Source: Candidatus Methanophagales archaeon (GTDB taxonomy: Archaea; Halobacteriota; Syntropharchaeia; Alkanophagales; Methanospirareceae). Taken from it: a stretch of 35,034 nt of DNA. Under the pieces are notes generated by a model. It saw nothing but the letters and a program-made list of their open reading frames with translations. It had not been told where the DNA came from and did not search any database. Below, piece after piece: positions 16,344 through 25,431 of the stretch. Made by a program: the position numbers and the translations under genes. The stretch's first letter is position 1; each line of letters opens with the position of its first letter. The stretch is from the NCBI GenBank assembly GCA_003336485.1, contig QENH01000180.1, positions 1 through 35,034 of the forward strand, written 5' to 3'.

Positions 16344-18268
16344 ACCCCCCTTACCAATATTACTACTATCACGAGAATAATCATCACAAGACCAAGAACG
16401 ATGTTGATGTACCTGCTGAGGTACCCGGACTGAATAGACCGGACTCTTCGTGAAGTCCAGCCGAATAAGCCCGGTATCACTTTTGTATTGAAGAATCCAT
16501 CTATCGCAGGGTTTACATAATCATCAAGGATATGCGAAATGAAAAAGCCGATCTTCGGTAGTATATAATCGTTAAGATATGGTAGATACATCCGGTCGCT
16601 GAGGAAACTGCCAAATCTGGAAAGAGCACTTATGCTTGGCTTGTATACGGCAACAACAAATACTGCAAATATTGCCAGACCCACTCCGATGGACATCACT
16701 TCGCCACCTGCGTGGCGGAAGTGCTCAGCCTCCTCGAAAAGGATAATACCGCAAGAGATTACAAAAAGCATTGCTACCATCAGTACGTATCCTAGTTTCA
16801 TCAACCCGCCACCTTCCAAATGTTCGTGCTTGGGCTTCTCGCCCTTTATAAAGTTCAAACTGAGGAACTTTGCAAGAACTGCCGAATAGAGTAACGAAAT
16901 AACTATTAGAAGCACAAGTGGCAGTGTCATATCATGATGATGCCAGAGATGTTCATATAGTACATCCATCGATGATTTCACCCAGTAAGCGGTGAGCAGA
17001 GGTATCCCCACTAGGAATGACGAGGCGATGAGAGTAACGGCAAAAGCGGTTTTCATTCGCTTACCAAACTCGAAATCGCCACATAGGAACCTGCTGTGTG
17101 TGCCATGAATCAAGTGACCGGCTACAAGGAACAAACTCGCTTTTGCAAATGCATGGATCGCCATATACCAGAACGCAACGAGCAACGCCAAATTCATTCC
17201 TGCTACTTCTATTTCTATCCAGTAGGAAGTGGCTGCCGCTGCAAACATCAAACCAATACTTGACATCGTGGACGATGCAAGCAGAACCTTCCTCTCCCGC
17301 ATCCCTGTTCCACAAAGCGCACCATAGAAGCCAGATAAGAGCCCAATTGCGAGAACGAAGATAAACACATACTCGACTCCGGGCACATCATGCATGTGCC
17401 AGGGTTCAATATACCACGTAAGCTTGAGGAATACAAACGCTCCTGCTGCTACCATTGTCGCACTGTGCAAGAGTGCACTAACAGTTGTTGGACCAGTCAT
17501 TGCAGTCATGAGCCACTCGCAGAAAGGAACCTGCGCAGATTTCGTGAATAGCCCCATAAGTAGACACACCATAAGAATTATTGTCCCCGCAGCGCCAAGA
17601 GTTATAAAAAGCGTGTGCCAATTTATCTCTGATATGTTTAGAGTTCCTGCGAATACCCATATCGCTGCGATTGCTAGGAACATCGGCACATCACCAAATC
17701 TTATCGTCGAGATCGCTCTCCAACCGCCAAAGCTCGGCGGCCAGCTAAATTCAAGCGGGCCCACCTTCCTTCCCGCTTTACCTACATACGCTATATCATC
17801 GTCATCTCTGAACCAGTGTCCGATTAACCCCCATGATGCCGCGCCCAGACCTTCCCAGCCCACAAAGAGCAAAAATAGGTTGTCGCTATACACAACGAGT
17901 AGCATTGATGCCGTGAACAGGTTGAAGCAGAACCAGTACCAGCTTGGTCTGTAATCGCCTTTCATATACTCAAGACCGTAAATAGCGATGAAGAACGCTA
18001 TAACTGCTGTTATAACGCCCATATAGCTGCTTAAATAATCGATCATAAAAACGAAGTTTATTCCGAGATCTGGTATCCAGGAGTAAGTGTACTGCCCATC
18101 TAAGTTAACAAGGATGTAAATGCTCATCACGACCGAGATGAAGATACCGAATACCGATAGATAAGGCAGCTTATCTGTCCAGCCCTTATTCTTGTATGCT
18201 AAAGCAATAGGGATACTGCTAACAACAGGAGCTAAGAACAGCAGCAGGAAAATAAGCTCATTGCTCAT
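16334..18268 (-). CDS. fpoL: F420H2 dehydrogenase antiporter-like subunit L (NuoL-like)
   Basis: 644 residues, the usual NuoL length. Hallmarks: FVGWEGLGAASWGLIGHW in helix 5, and QVPFCEWLMTAMTGPTTVSA with LLHSATMVAAGAFVFLK around the channel helices. The C-terminal ~150 residues should form the lateral helix and its anchor. Between GHWFRDDDD and RFGDVPMFLA there is a loop of about 30 residues (IAYVGKAGRKVGPLEFSWPP and onward) that is longer than in bacterial NuoL. It pumps protons at the distal end of the membrane arm. Overlaps fpoM by 4 bp. Confidence 0.95.
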   Translation of the reverse strand: MSNELIFLLLFLAPVVSSIPIALAYKNKGWTDKLPYLSVFGIFISVVMSIYILVNLDGQYTYSWIPDLGINFVFMIDYLSSYMGVITAVIAFFIAIYGLEYMKGDYRPSWYWFCFNLFTASMLLVVYSDNLFLLFVGWEGLGAASWGLIGHWFRDDDDIAYVGKAGRKVGPLEFSWPPSFGGWRAISTIRFGDVPMFLAIAAIWVFAGTLNISEINWHTLFITLGAAGTIILMVCLLMGLFTKSAQVPFCEWLMTAMTGPTTVSALLHSATMVAAGAFVFLKLTWYIEPWHMHDVPGVEYVFIFVLAIGLLSGFYGALCGTGMRERKVLLASSTMSSIGLMFAAAATSYWIEIEVAGMNLALLVAFWYMAIHAFAKASLFLVAGHLIHGTHSRFLCGDFEFGKRMKTAFAVTLIASSFLVGIPLLTAYWVKSSMDVLYEHLWHHHDMTLPLVLLIVISLLYSAVLAKFLSLNFIKGEKPKHEHLEGGGLMKLGYVLMVAMLFVISCGIILFEEAEHFRHAGGEVMSIGVGLAIFAVFVVAVYKPSISALSRFGSFLSDRMYLPYLNDYILPKIGFFISHILDDYVNPAIDGFFNTKVIPGLFGWTSRRVRSIQSGYLSRYINIVLGLVMIILVIVVILVRGVWQ

Positions 18269-19749
18269 GGCAAAACACCCCCTACGGCTGCTACTTGCAG
18301 CCCCATTAATGTCTGAATGAGCGAGTTAAGCCCAGGGATCAATGCAGTTGACAGTGGTGGGAACACAAATAATACAGAGACAATGCCTATTATAAATAGA
18401 GGCACATAATAGTATCTGCTTATCTCCAACCTCTTCGTGTCCTTCGGTTTACCATAGAATACCTTCCGTACAGTATAGAAACCATACCAAACCGAGAGAA
18501 TGAACATGAATATTACAGCCAGGAGAATCGGTAGGCTCTTCATACTTATGCCGAACGTTTCTACAACACCCCGCAATATGAAAAATTCACCGATCATTCC
18601 TATTGTCAACATACCACCAAGGTTCAGAAATCCGATTACTGCTGCATTTGAGAGCGTTGGTATGGAATCGTGCAATCCGCCCATCTTATTAAGATCTCTC
18701 AGACCATGATGGACGGCGATAATCCCGCCCGCGCTCGAGAACAAAATCGACTTACCGAATGCATGCGACATGTACTGGATAACCAATCCGACGAGCCCAA
18801 AAGGTCCAAGACAGAGCGCTACCAACATATAGCCCATCTGAGATACCGTGGAATACGCTAACAGTCGCTTAAAGTCTGTCTGCTTGAAGACCGAGAAGCC
18901 CGCATAAATGCTCGAAAATATCGCATAAATTATTATTGGCATTCGATAGGCGGCAATAAAAGAGTAATCTATAAGCGCAATCCGCAGCAGAACATACCCC
19001 GCCAGACCCACAGTTAATGGGCTTAGCAATGCACTCAAAGGTGTAGGCGATTCTGCATGTGCCCACGGAAGCCATACATGAGGGCCTACGACCGGCAGTT
19101 CTATTACCATACCGATAAAGATAAGCGTCCATGCGATCATCCCGACCGTGGCAAAAGGAGGCACTAACGCATTGAGGGCAAGCGTACCATTAGTAACACC
19201 TATTATTATTATCCCTGCCAGCGCAAGCACACCAGCAATTAAACTCCAAATTAGGTATAATTGGCCCACCCACTGCCGGTTACCATAGCCATAGAAGTAA
19301 ATAAGGAAGAACGCCGTAATAAGCGCAATCTCTAAGAACACATACAGCAGGATGAGATTGCCACTGTAAACTAACCACAACATCGAAACCGCATAAAATT
19401 GGTATAAGAAAATGTATTTCTTGAACTCGCTTTCCACGTTTAGTTCCATCTCCTCAAATCGGTGTACCATATATGGAAGAGCGTAAAGAGCAACCATTGC
19501 AGACACAATACAAATTGTGAGCCCGAACGCATGTGAGATATAGTCAAAGTTGAGATATATCTCACCTATTGGTGCGGAAAGGGTCACTATAGATATCTCT
19601 GGCGTACACCCCTTGAGGATACAGTATAGGATAGCAAAAAAAGGTAGCAAAAATGAGATTGCCGAAAGATATGTCGCTTTCTTTGATGATAAAAGCGGCG
19701 CTATACATACTACTATTAATGGCAAGAGCAAGACGTAAAGCATAATCAT
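18265..19749 (-). CDS. fpoM: F420H2 dehydrogenase antiporter-like subunit M (NuoM-like)
   Basis: 494 residues with about fourteen membrane helices. Motifs: VGPHVWLPWAHAESPTPLSA followed by LLSPLTVGLAGYVLLR (NuoM H.WLPDAH.EAP..GSV..A), and LLAYSTVSQMGYMLVALCLG. LEIALITAFFLIYFYG carries the conserved helix-5 glutamate. A pumping subunit between K and L. Gene order M before L follows the Fqo cluster rather than bacterial nuo. Starts within the fpoK stop (4-bp overlap). Confidence 0.95.
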   Translation of the reverse strand: MIMLYVLLLPLIVVCIAPLLSSKKATYLSAISFLLPFFAILYCILKGCTPEISIVTLSAPIGEIYLNFDYISHAFGLTICIVSAMVALYALPYMVHRFEEMELNVESEFKKYIFLYQFYAVSMLWLVYSGNLILLYVFLEIALITAFFLIYFYGYGNRQWVGQLYLIWSLIAGVLALAGIIIIGVTNGTLALNALVPPFATVGMIAWTLIFIGMVIELPVVGPHVWLPWAHAESPTPLSALLSPLTVGLAGYVLLRIALIDYSFIAAYRMPIIIYAIFSSIYAGFSVFKQTDFKRLLAYSTVSQMGYMLVALCLGPFGLVGLVIQYMSHAFGKSILFSSAGGIIAVHHGLRDLNKMGGLHDSIPTLSNAAVIGFLNLGGMLTIGMIGEFFILRGVVETFGISMKSLPILLAVIFMFILSVWYGFYTVRKVFYGKPKDTKRLEISRYYYVPLFIIGIVSVLFVFPPLSTALIPGLNSLIQTLMGLQVAAVGGVLP

Positions 19750-20072
19750 ACTCTATCCCCCCCCATCTTAATCACCTTTGTATGAATATCCCTCTTCTGC
19801 CGGTCAAGTATACCAATAGCAGCGATTAAAATCAAGAGTTCGCCGCTGCTCGTGAAGATCGTGACAATTGCGATACCAAAAGCAGCATTTGCAAGAACCG
19901 CAACAGAGAAGAGCGGGATCAATGCCAAAAACACTGCTCCAAACATCATCTCCAGAGATATAAGTAGCCTGATCACATCTTTACTTGAAATCGCTGTGAG
20001 GTATCCGATAAGTAGGATTACAAAAGATGTAACGTAGATTATCGATGCCGTCGTCATATCAATCGCTACCAT
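19746..20072 (-). CDS. fpoK: F420H2 dehydrogenase subunit K (NuoK-like)
   Basis: 108 residues, three membrane helices. LLISLEMMFGAVFLALIPLF corresponds to the conserved IGLELM.NA glutamate helix of NuoK, and the third helix includes FGIAIVTIFTSSGELLILIA. The conserved Glu is part of the proton path linking the quinone chamber to the antiporter-like subunits. It abuts fpoJ with no gap and overlaps fpoM by 4 bp. Confidence 0.93.
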   Translation of the reverse strand: MVAIDMTTASIIYVTSFVILLIGYLTAISSKDVIRLLISLEMMFGAVFLALIPLFSVAVLANAAFGIAIVTIFTSSGELLILIAAIGILDRQKRDIHTKVIKMGGDRV

Positions 20073-20555
20073 TTAGTCATCCGTCCCCCATGCAACCATT
20101 TTTAATACCGATAACAGTAAGAGTACAACAAGCGCCACCAGCGCTAAAACAAGTATTAGATATTCTGATTGTGACATAAAATTTATGAGCTCGAATTCGA
20201 TCATGCCGAAAGACAGATTTGGATTGAGCATTTTGTAACTGTAAATGGCGAAGCCGACAACCGCTGCGGTTATGACCACCAGAACTGCCCAGGGCTTTGA
20301 AAATTGGCTTTCGGGATCTGACCTATATGTCGCCGCCACAGCCACGGTTACTATACCTATCGCACCTACAAAGATGAACACGATTAAAACGAAGACGGGC
20401 TGAAGATTGAAGATAGCGTAAATGCTCGCTACAAAGATCAATGTCGCAGACATGTACAGCGAGGAGTAGAAGTTATCTTTGCTTAGTAGAACTCCTAACG
20501 ATGACAACACGGCTATGCCCGCGAGGGCTATCAGTACCAATAGTTCTATACTCAT
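20073..20555 (-). CDS. fpoJ: F420H2 dehydrogenase subunit J (NuoJ-like)
   Basis: 160 residues with five predicted membrane helices; QPVFVLIVFIFVGAIGIVTV matches the NuoJ helix-3 hinge region. It is a single gene, unlike the two fpoJ genes of Methanosarcina. First gene of a nine-gene, tightly overlapping operon (J-K-M-L-N-A-BCD-H-I). The ATG at 20555 lies about 25-30 bp from the TATA box at 20579-20588, so translation is probably leaderless. Confidence 0.93.
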   Translation of the reverse strand: MSIELLVLIALAGIAVLSSLGVLLSKDNFYSSLYMSATLIFVASIYAIFNLQPVFVLIVFIFVGAIGIVTVAVAATYRSDPESQFSKPWAVLVVITAAVVGFAIYSYKMLNPNLSFGMIEFELINFMSQSEYLILVLALVALVVLLLLSVLKMVAWGTDD

Positions 20556-20578
20556 GGATTCAACTTTTTGTATAGCTA

Positions 20579-20594
20579 CATAAAAAGCTTTCGG
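20579..20594 (-). promoter_or_regulatory. BRE/TATA promoter of the fpo operon
   Basis: The reverse strand reads ccgaaagctttttatg, a B-recognition element plus TATA box. The predicted start site falls within a few bases of the fpoJ ATG. Confidence 0.65.
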
Positions 20595-20660
20595 TTTTTT
20601 TCGATGACAACCTTTAAAAAATGGAGATAATAGGGTTTTTATGTACTATCGTAAAAAATA

Positions 20661-20676
20661 CTAAAGGTTTATATAC
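20661..20676 (+). promoter_or_regulatory. TATA promoter of the divergent plus-strand cluster
   Basis: The sequence ctaaaggtttatatac places a TATA box at about 20668-20675. The predicted start (~20700) meets the ATG at 20705, suggesting a leaderless mRNA. It lies about 85 bp from the divergent fpo promoter. Confidence 0.6.
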
Positions 20677-20704
20677 GGTTATGCGCTACAGTAGAAGTAG
20701 GACA

Positions 20705-21265
20705 ATGCATGTTATAATCCTGAATTGCACCGACGACACGGAGAAGAAGCGTGTGCGATATGTCATAGATAAGTGGGGAGAGGGGAGAGGGGAGAAGGTG
20801 GGTGAAGTAGCCGAGGTAAAAGCGATAGTTGTTAAGGCTGATTTGGCTGAAGGCGAAGTCGGCGATTTTATCGATGAGTTGTATTCTAAGATAAGTGCTG
20901 GGCGAGTAGAGATATACAAAGCGGAGATCGAGAAGATCGAGCCCGAAAAGAAGATTGAACGTTTGAATGTGACGTTTAAGGCGGATATAAAGTCTGTAGA
21001 GAAGCTTATCAGTTTCATCTTTAGCAAGAAGAATGCCACACTCGGAGAGCACCGGTATCTCAGTGACAACTTCTCTGAGATGGAATACCAGGTATACATG
21101 AGAAGGGGGAAGGGCGGGGTTGAGGTGAGGATAGTTTTAAGAGAAGAAGGCGATGAAACCGTAGCGGATATTCAGTTAGAAGGTATAGAAGTTGCATCGA
21201 AATCGCTGAAATCTGATTTGTTAGATGATTTTTCGTTCTTTGATGTGCAGATAGAGGAGGAATAA
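20705..21265 (+). CDS. Uncharacterised 186-aa protein, first gene of the Vps4-like cluster
   Basis: Starts MHVIILNCTDDTEKKRVRYV. The ATG at 20705 is preferred over in-frame upstream ATGs (20621, 20681) because the latter lie upstream of, or too close to, the TATA box at ~20670. Two alpha/beta halves are visible: residues ~1-85 (VKAIVVKADLAEGEVGDFID and a helix) and ~88-186 (ERLNVTFKADIKSVEKLISF, YQVYMRR, VEVRIVLRE, VADIQLEGIEV). The C-terminus is acidic. No signal peptide or membrane segment; cytosolic. I recognise no family. Position suggests a role with the following coiled-coil, ESCRT-III-like and AAA genes. Confidence 0.75.
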   Translation: MHVIILNCTDDTEKKRVRYVIDKWGEGRGEKVGEVAEVKAIVVKADLAEGEVGDFIDELYSKISAGRVEIYKAEIEKIEPEKKIERLNVTFKADIKSVEKLISFIFSKKNATLGEHRYLSDNFSEMEYQVYMRRGKGGVEVRIVLREEGDETVADIQLEGIEVASKSLKSDLLDDFSFFDVQIEEE

Positions 21266-21306
21266 TGGCAGACGTTGTTTCCTCAAAAATAACGATAGTA
21301 AAAAAA

Positions 21307-21323
21307 TCGAAAGTTTTAAATAC
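21307..21323 (+). promoter_or_regulatory. BRE/TATA promoter of the coiled-coil gene
   Basis: The sequence tcgaaagttttaaatac has the same layout as the other strong promoters in this window. The predicted start is ~21345, followed by agaggtg and the ATG at 21368. Confidence 0.55.
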
Positions 21324-21367
21324 TGTGACATATAATATGATAGTACGTATCTAGCAGAGGTGTAAAG

Positions 21368-23314
21368 ATGGGGATAGGGATTGATGATTTGGAGCGGTTG
21401 AATGCGCTTCCGAAAGAGCTTTCAAAGCCTGATATGGACTTAGAGAAGTTGAAAAGGCTGCCAGAATACAGGCGGAGGCAGTGGTGGGACGAGCTCTTGA
21501 GAGTAGAAGAAGAATACTATGGGAAATATTACCTTGAGGGTGAGACAAACGAGTATCTAGAAGCGAATATAGCTATGTCGAAGTTGAAACTAATAGTTTC
21601 ATTTTCGGATAATGGAGAGCAATGCCCGGTGCATTCGTTTAAGGAAGATGAGATGGCGTTTATGCGTGGATTTGAAGAACTTGTGGTGATAGGGCGCCTT
21701 TCTGTTGGTGAGCTTGTGGATTATTTCAAAAGGGTAAAAGGGAAAGAGCAGGGGCTGGTGAAGATCGCTTTTGACGCCGTTAACCGGGGTTACAGCGTTA
21801 TGGATGAGATAGTGCGAAGGAGTGAGACTCCAGGAGATTTAGCAAATGCGTTTAAGCGCGTTTATGGGGAGCGGCTGAAAAAGATGGAAGAGACCGCGAA
21901 GAAATACATTGATACGTATGGGCTTCCCGCTGTTGAGGCGGATATTAATTTGCTTTTGGAAGAGTCAAAGTATGAACGTGAGAAGATAATAGAACGCCTT
22001 AATCAAAGCCTTTCCAACTTAGAGGAGAGACTGGAAGAAGGTGTAGGAGAGAGAGAGGAAAAAGGAGAGTTAGAGCGAACACTAAGGGGCTTAGAGCGAG
22101 AAGTTGTAACAAAAGAAACGGAAAGGGCTGCTTTGAATTCTAAGGTCAGAGAATTAGAAAGGGATATGAGAGATGCTGAGGAAAGGTATGAAAAGCTTGA
22201 AAGTGCATGGTCTGAGTGCATAGTTGAGATAGAAGAAAGAAGAAAGGCGTTGGATGCGAAGGCGTTAGCATTGAAAGAAGCGGAGGATAGGCAAAGGGCT
22301 GAGCTGAAAGAGACAGCACAACAAGCCTTTGAAGACGAACTGAGAGATATTAACACGCTAAAAGAAGAGCTAGAGAAGACGGAAGAGGAATTAAAAAGCG
22401 AACGGGCAGGATTAGAATACGAGAAGAGAGGAGTGGAAGAGCGAGTAGAGAAACTTAAGAATGTTTTAGAGGGTGGCGAGGTGAAGCGATTTGTAACCGG
22501 TGATGTTGCGAAGATACATGAGATGAACTATATTGGCAGATTTGACATCAAGATGAATGTGCTTCCGAGAACGATATACGATCCGATAGAGAAGAAGGAA
22601 CGGCGGATAAACGCATGGAGCGATCACTATAGATTTGATGATGCGGATAAGATTTTGGGCACACGGAAGGGGGATTATGACGAAGCAACGGGGAAGCTGC
22701 CTTTGAACCTGCGGTCGCGATATGTATTTGCGGATAAGAAGTATAAGCTGTTTGGTAAGGAAGAGACGAAGGTAATAGTAGAAGCTGCGGTATTGGGGCA
22801 TTTGTTAGAATACCTTGAGAATGGGTTTGATACGAGGACTGTAACGCTATCTGAGTTGCTTTCGGTGTTGACTCACTATATAGACAGGGCCGAGCTTGGG
22901 AATTACTTCCACGTGCTCGGTATCGCATCGGCTACAGGGTTTGATAAGAAGGTGCTTGAACATATCAATTCAGATGAGTTTCGCAATAATTTCGTTAGCA
23001 GGTACGTTTCGCTCTGCCTGGTGGATTTGGAGACAGGTGAAGCATTTTACAACGAATCGGATGATAGGATAGAGATATACTTACCCTTGTTCAAGCCGCT
23101 CTTTGACGAGGAGACGATGAGGGCGATAAGGGAACATGTGGTTGAGCGATTGGAGCTTAAAGATTTTGCTGTGCTTGACAGAATAGTAGAGGAAGTGACA
23201 GACGGTGGAGAAGAGGGTAAGAGGCTTGCAAAGAAGGTCTTTTATGACCTCGAAAAGGAAGGAAAGGGAGAGGTAAGGTATGATAAGGAGTTTTGGCTTG
23301 TTGTTGTAAAATGA
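21368..23314 (+). CDS. 648-aa coiled-coil protein of the Vps4-like cluster
   Basis: Starts MGIGIDDLERLNALPKELSK behind a good site (gcagaggtgtaaag). The N-terminal ~185 residues are helical and include a CPVH pair. Residues ~190-380 form a long, highly charged coiled coil (runs of E, K, R with heptads such as RELERDMRDAEERYEKLESA). The C-terminal ~265 residues look globular, ending in what may be winged-helix-like segments (LAKKVFYDLEKEGKGEVRYD). No transmembrane segment. Family not recognised; the overall design (globular ends, central coiled coil) resembles scaffolding or SMC-like rods but lacks any Walker motif. Context suggests a structural partner of the AAA ATPase two genes downstream. 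Confidence 0.8.
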   Translation: MGIGIDDLERLNALPKELSKPDMDLEKLKRLPEYRRRQWWDELLRVEEEYYGKYYLEGETNEYLEANIAMSKLKLIVSFSDNGEQCPVHSFKEDEMAFMRGFEELVVIGRLSVGELVDYFKRVKGKEQGLVKIAFDAVNRGYSVMDEIVRRSETPGDLANAFKRVYGERLKKMEETAKKYIDTYGLPAVEADINLLLEESKYEREKIIERLNQSLSNLEERLEEGVGEREEKGELERTLRGLEREVVTKETERAALNSKVRELERDMRDAEERYEKLESAWSECIVEIEERRKALDAKALALKEAEDRQRAELKETAQQAFEDELRDINTLKEELEKTEEELKSERAGLEYEKRGVEERVEKLKNVLEGGEVKRFVTGDVAKIHEMNYIGRFDIKMNVLPRTIYDPIEKKERRINAWSDHYRFDDADKILGTRKGDYDEATGKLPLNLRSRYVFADKKYKLFGKEETKVIVEAAVLGHLLEYLENGFDTRTVTLSELLSVLTHYIDRAELGNYFHVLGIASATGFDKKVLEHINSDEFRNNFVSRYVSLCLVDLETGEAFYNESDDRIEIYLPLFKPLFDEETMRAIREHVVERLELKDFAVLDRIVEEVTDGGEEGKRLAKKVFYDLEKEGKGEVRYDKEFWLVVVK

Positions 23315-23317
23315 AAA

Positions 23318-23425
23318 AACCACGAGATTTCACAAGATTAACACAAGAGGTGGATGTCGGACGGGATACAGGATACAAGGGTGCGGGTTTTCATTTTCTC
23401 GTGAAAATCTGTGTAATCTGTGGTT
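23318..23425. repeat. Miniature inverted-repeat element
   Basis: The ends are imperfect inverted repeats: aaccacgagatttcacaag on the left, and on the opposite strand from the right end aaccacagattacacagat. About 50 bp lie between them. Similar 'accacagattacacag' elements are dispersed in many environmental genomes. It sits between the coiled-coil and ESCRT-III-like genes and contains no gene. Confidence 0.6.
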
Positions 23426-23458
23426 ACAAATACGGGAAAAAATGGGGGATATGAAAAA

Positions 23459-24058
23459 ATGGGAATAGTAGACAGTTTGAAAGGAACACTTGGGTTTGGA
23501 GCAAAGGTGCCGAAGGCAGAAGAGGTGCAAAAAGAGCGGATGCGGCTCAGCATGAAGGAAGAGCAGACTATACCAGAACTAAGGAAGTTGAAGGATACGT
23601 GGAAGAAGCTGTATGAAGAAGGGAAGGACAAGGACAAGTATGAGCAAAGGGCGTTGCTCAGGCAGATGAAGCGAATTGAGAGCGATATAGCGAAGAAGGA
23701 TTTGGAGCTTGCTAAGATAGACCTAGGCATTCACGCACTGGATAAGATGGATTCAATCCTTTCAAAGGGGAAGGAGATATTCAAGGGTGAATTCTGGAGT
23801 ACGATTGAAGGCACGCTGACATCGGAAAAGTTGATGGACATTATGGTGGATGAGAATTTCAATGAGAAGCGGGTATTGGCGAAACTTGGCGAGATTGGAA
23901 ACATAAGTGATAAGCACGTTCTGGATGCGATAGACCAGCTTCCTGATGAGGAGGTAGAAGAGGTATGGGGGCGGGAGATAGCGACAGAGGAGCTTGATGA
24001 GATTCTCGATACTAAGATAGAGGGGAAGAAGCGGAGTTTGGAGATAGAGCGGTTTTGA
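23459..24058 (+). CDS. ESCRT-III/Snf7-like helical protein (candidate)
   Basis: 199 residues starting MGIVDSLKGTLGFGAKVPKA; an in-frame GTG at 23420 is rejected because it lies inside the repeat element, while this ATG follows ggggga. A short amphipathic N-terminal stretch precedes a long helical hairpin (IPELRKLKDTWKKLYEEGKD / RALLRQMKRIESDIAKKDLE), then further helices (KLMDIMVDENFNEKRVLAKL) and an acidic C-terminal region (LPDEEVEEVWGREIATEEL). Length, charge pattern and helix layout fit Snf7/CdvB-type ESCRT-III subunits, and the next gene is a MIT-AAA ATPase, their usual partner. No textbook MIM motif is recognised. The assignment is structural inference supported by context. Confidence 0.5.
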   Translation: MGIVDSLKGTLGFGAKVPKAEEVQKERMRLSMKEEQTIPELRKLKDTWKKLYEEGKDKDKYEQRALLRQMKRIESDIAKKDLELAKIDLGIHALDKMDSILSKGKEIFKGEFWSTIEGTLTSEKLMDIMVDENFNEKRVLAKLGEIGNISDKHVLDAIDQLPDEEVEEVWGREIATEELDEILDTKIEGKKRSLEIERF

Positions 24059-24099
24059 TAGCCGCTTTGTCTCTTTATTTTTGGAAATGGCACAAATAA

Positions 24100-25284
24100 A
24101 TGAACCCGCTATTAGAGCAGGAATATCTGGATAAAATAAGGGTCGGCAAAGAGAAAGCAAAAAAGTATTACGATAGCGGAGACCATGAGAATGCAAGTGA
24201 AGAATATCAGAAATGCAGCAAATATTGTGAGATTTTAGTGAAGAAGACGGAAGACGAGACTAAGAAGAAAGATTATTACAATGCGTTTGAGAAGTTCGTG
24301 GATGCTTCCGCGAAGTTGAAGAAGATGAAGACAGTTGTGGGTAGCGAGACAACGAGAACGCGAGAAGAGACCGAAACAGAAGAGGGATTCGAGCCGTATA
24401 TAAGAGAAAATTTGATGCATAGAAATAAGGAAACATTACCTTCTTGGGCGGACATCGGCGGTTTGGAAGAGACAAAGAACACGATAAAAGAATCCATTGT
24501 GCTTGCATATGCGAGAACGCCCGAAAAGGTAGAGATAGAAGGCTGGCGCAATATATTGCTGTTTGGTCCACCGGGAACTGGCAAGACGTTACTGGCTGCA
24601 GCTACTGCTCAGGGCTTGGATGCTGCTTTTTTCAATGTCAAGGCAGGGCAGGTGCTATCGAAATATTATGGCGAGTCGCCGAAAATAGTCAATGCGTTAT
24701 TCGAGGTCGCAAGAGCGGAATCACCGGCAGCAATATTTTTTGACGAGATAGACTCGATAGCGCTTAGCAGGTGTGCGGAAATAGACGAAGCAACGCGAAG
24801 AGTTCTTTCTTCGCTGCTGACCGAGCTGGACGGCATGTCAGGAACTGAAAAGTTCGTGCTGTTTCTGGCGTCTACGAACACGCCCTGGGATATTGACGAT
24901 GCAGTGATAAGCCGATTCGAGAAGCGGATATACGTGCCACTGCCGGATGACGATGCCCGGCGATCTATCTTGAGGATACAACTGGAGAATAAAGGGTTTG
25001 TATTTGACGATTACGATTGGCTCGTGGAGAAAACAGACGGATACAGCGGTAGAGATATAAAGGTCTTGTGCAAGGAAGGTGCCTATATTATGGTAAGGGA
25101 ATTGAATCCGGGCGTTGCTGATGTCGCAGATGCGGGGCTTGAGGAGATAAAGCGGTTTGAGATAAGGACGAGGAAAGTAGATAGGGGCGATTTTGAGAAG
25201 GCGTTTTTGAGGATGAAGCCGGCATCTACGGGAGATATGGTGAAGCAGTATGAAGAGTGGAATGATATGTTTGGGGCTTTGTGA
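24100..25284 (+). CDS. Vps4/CdvC-like AAA ATPase with N-terminal MIT domain
   Basis: 394 residues. Residues ~1-78 form a three-helix MIT-like domain (EKAKKYYDSGDHENASEEYQ, YNAFEKFVDASAKLKKM), followed by a charged linker. The AAA domain has Walker A GPPGTGKT (156-163), pore loop SKYYGES (187-193, Vps4 SKWMGES), Walker B AIFFDEID (211-218), sensor 1 ASTNTPWDIDDAV and the Vps4 hallmark SRFEKRIYVPLPD (271-283) with arginine-finger residues. The C-terminus (YEEWNDMFGAL) resembles the Vps4 terminal helix. Vps4/CdvC ATPases disassemble ESCRT-III polymers during membrane scission. Family-level identity is strong; the substrate is inferred to be the preceding gene product, 41 bp upstream. Confidence 0.88.
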   Translation: MNPLLEQEYLDKIRVGKEKAKKYYDSGDHENASEEYQKCSKYCEILVKKTEDETKKKDYYNAFEKFVDASAKLKKMKTVVGSETTRTREETETEEGFEPYIRENLMHRNKETLPSWADIGGLEETKNTIKESIVLAYARTPEKVEIEGWRNILLFGPPGTGKTLLAAATAQGLDAAFFNVKAGQVLSKYYGESPKIVNALFEVARAESPAAIFFDEIDSIALSRCAEIDEATRRVLSSLLTELDGMSGTEKFVLFLASTNTPWDIDDAVISRFEKRIYVPLPDDDARRSILRIQLENKGFVFDDYDWLVEKTDGYSGRDIKVLCKEGAYIMVRELNPGVADVADAGLEEIKRFEIRTRKVDRGDFEKAFLRMKPASTGDMVKQYEEWNDMFGAL

Positions 25285-25431
25285 AGTGACAGAAATATTG
25301 CTGAAAAACAGTATATAAGAAGTTAAAGCGTAGGTATCATGTTAAGATGTTTAGAGAAACAGGAAGATAAAAGGATGCTTTATCGCCGAATTTTTGATAC
25401 CTGTTTGGTTGTCTTGGAAGAGTAAAAAGGG
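25285..25431 (+). promoter_or_regulatory. Intergenic region with TATA-like element
   Basis: The sequence cagtatataagaag near 25309-25322 could give the next gene its own promoter with a leader of about 90 nt. Nothing else was recognised here. Confidence 0.35.

Noticed and set aside
17394-17954. 186-codon plus-strand frame
   Set aside because: Antisense to fpoL; long only because the fpo genes avoid certain codons. No domain seen.
20669-21099. Two minus-strand frames of 127 and 137 codons
   Set aside because: Antisense to the 186-aa gene that has its own promoter; no support on that strand.
24444-24743. 99-codon plus-strand frame
   Set aside because: Out-of-frame shadow within the Vps4-like ATPase gene.
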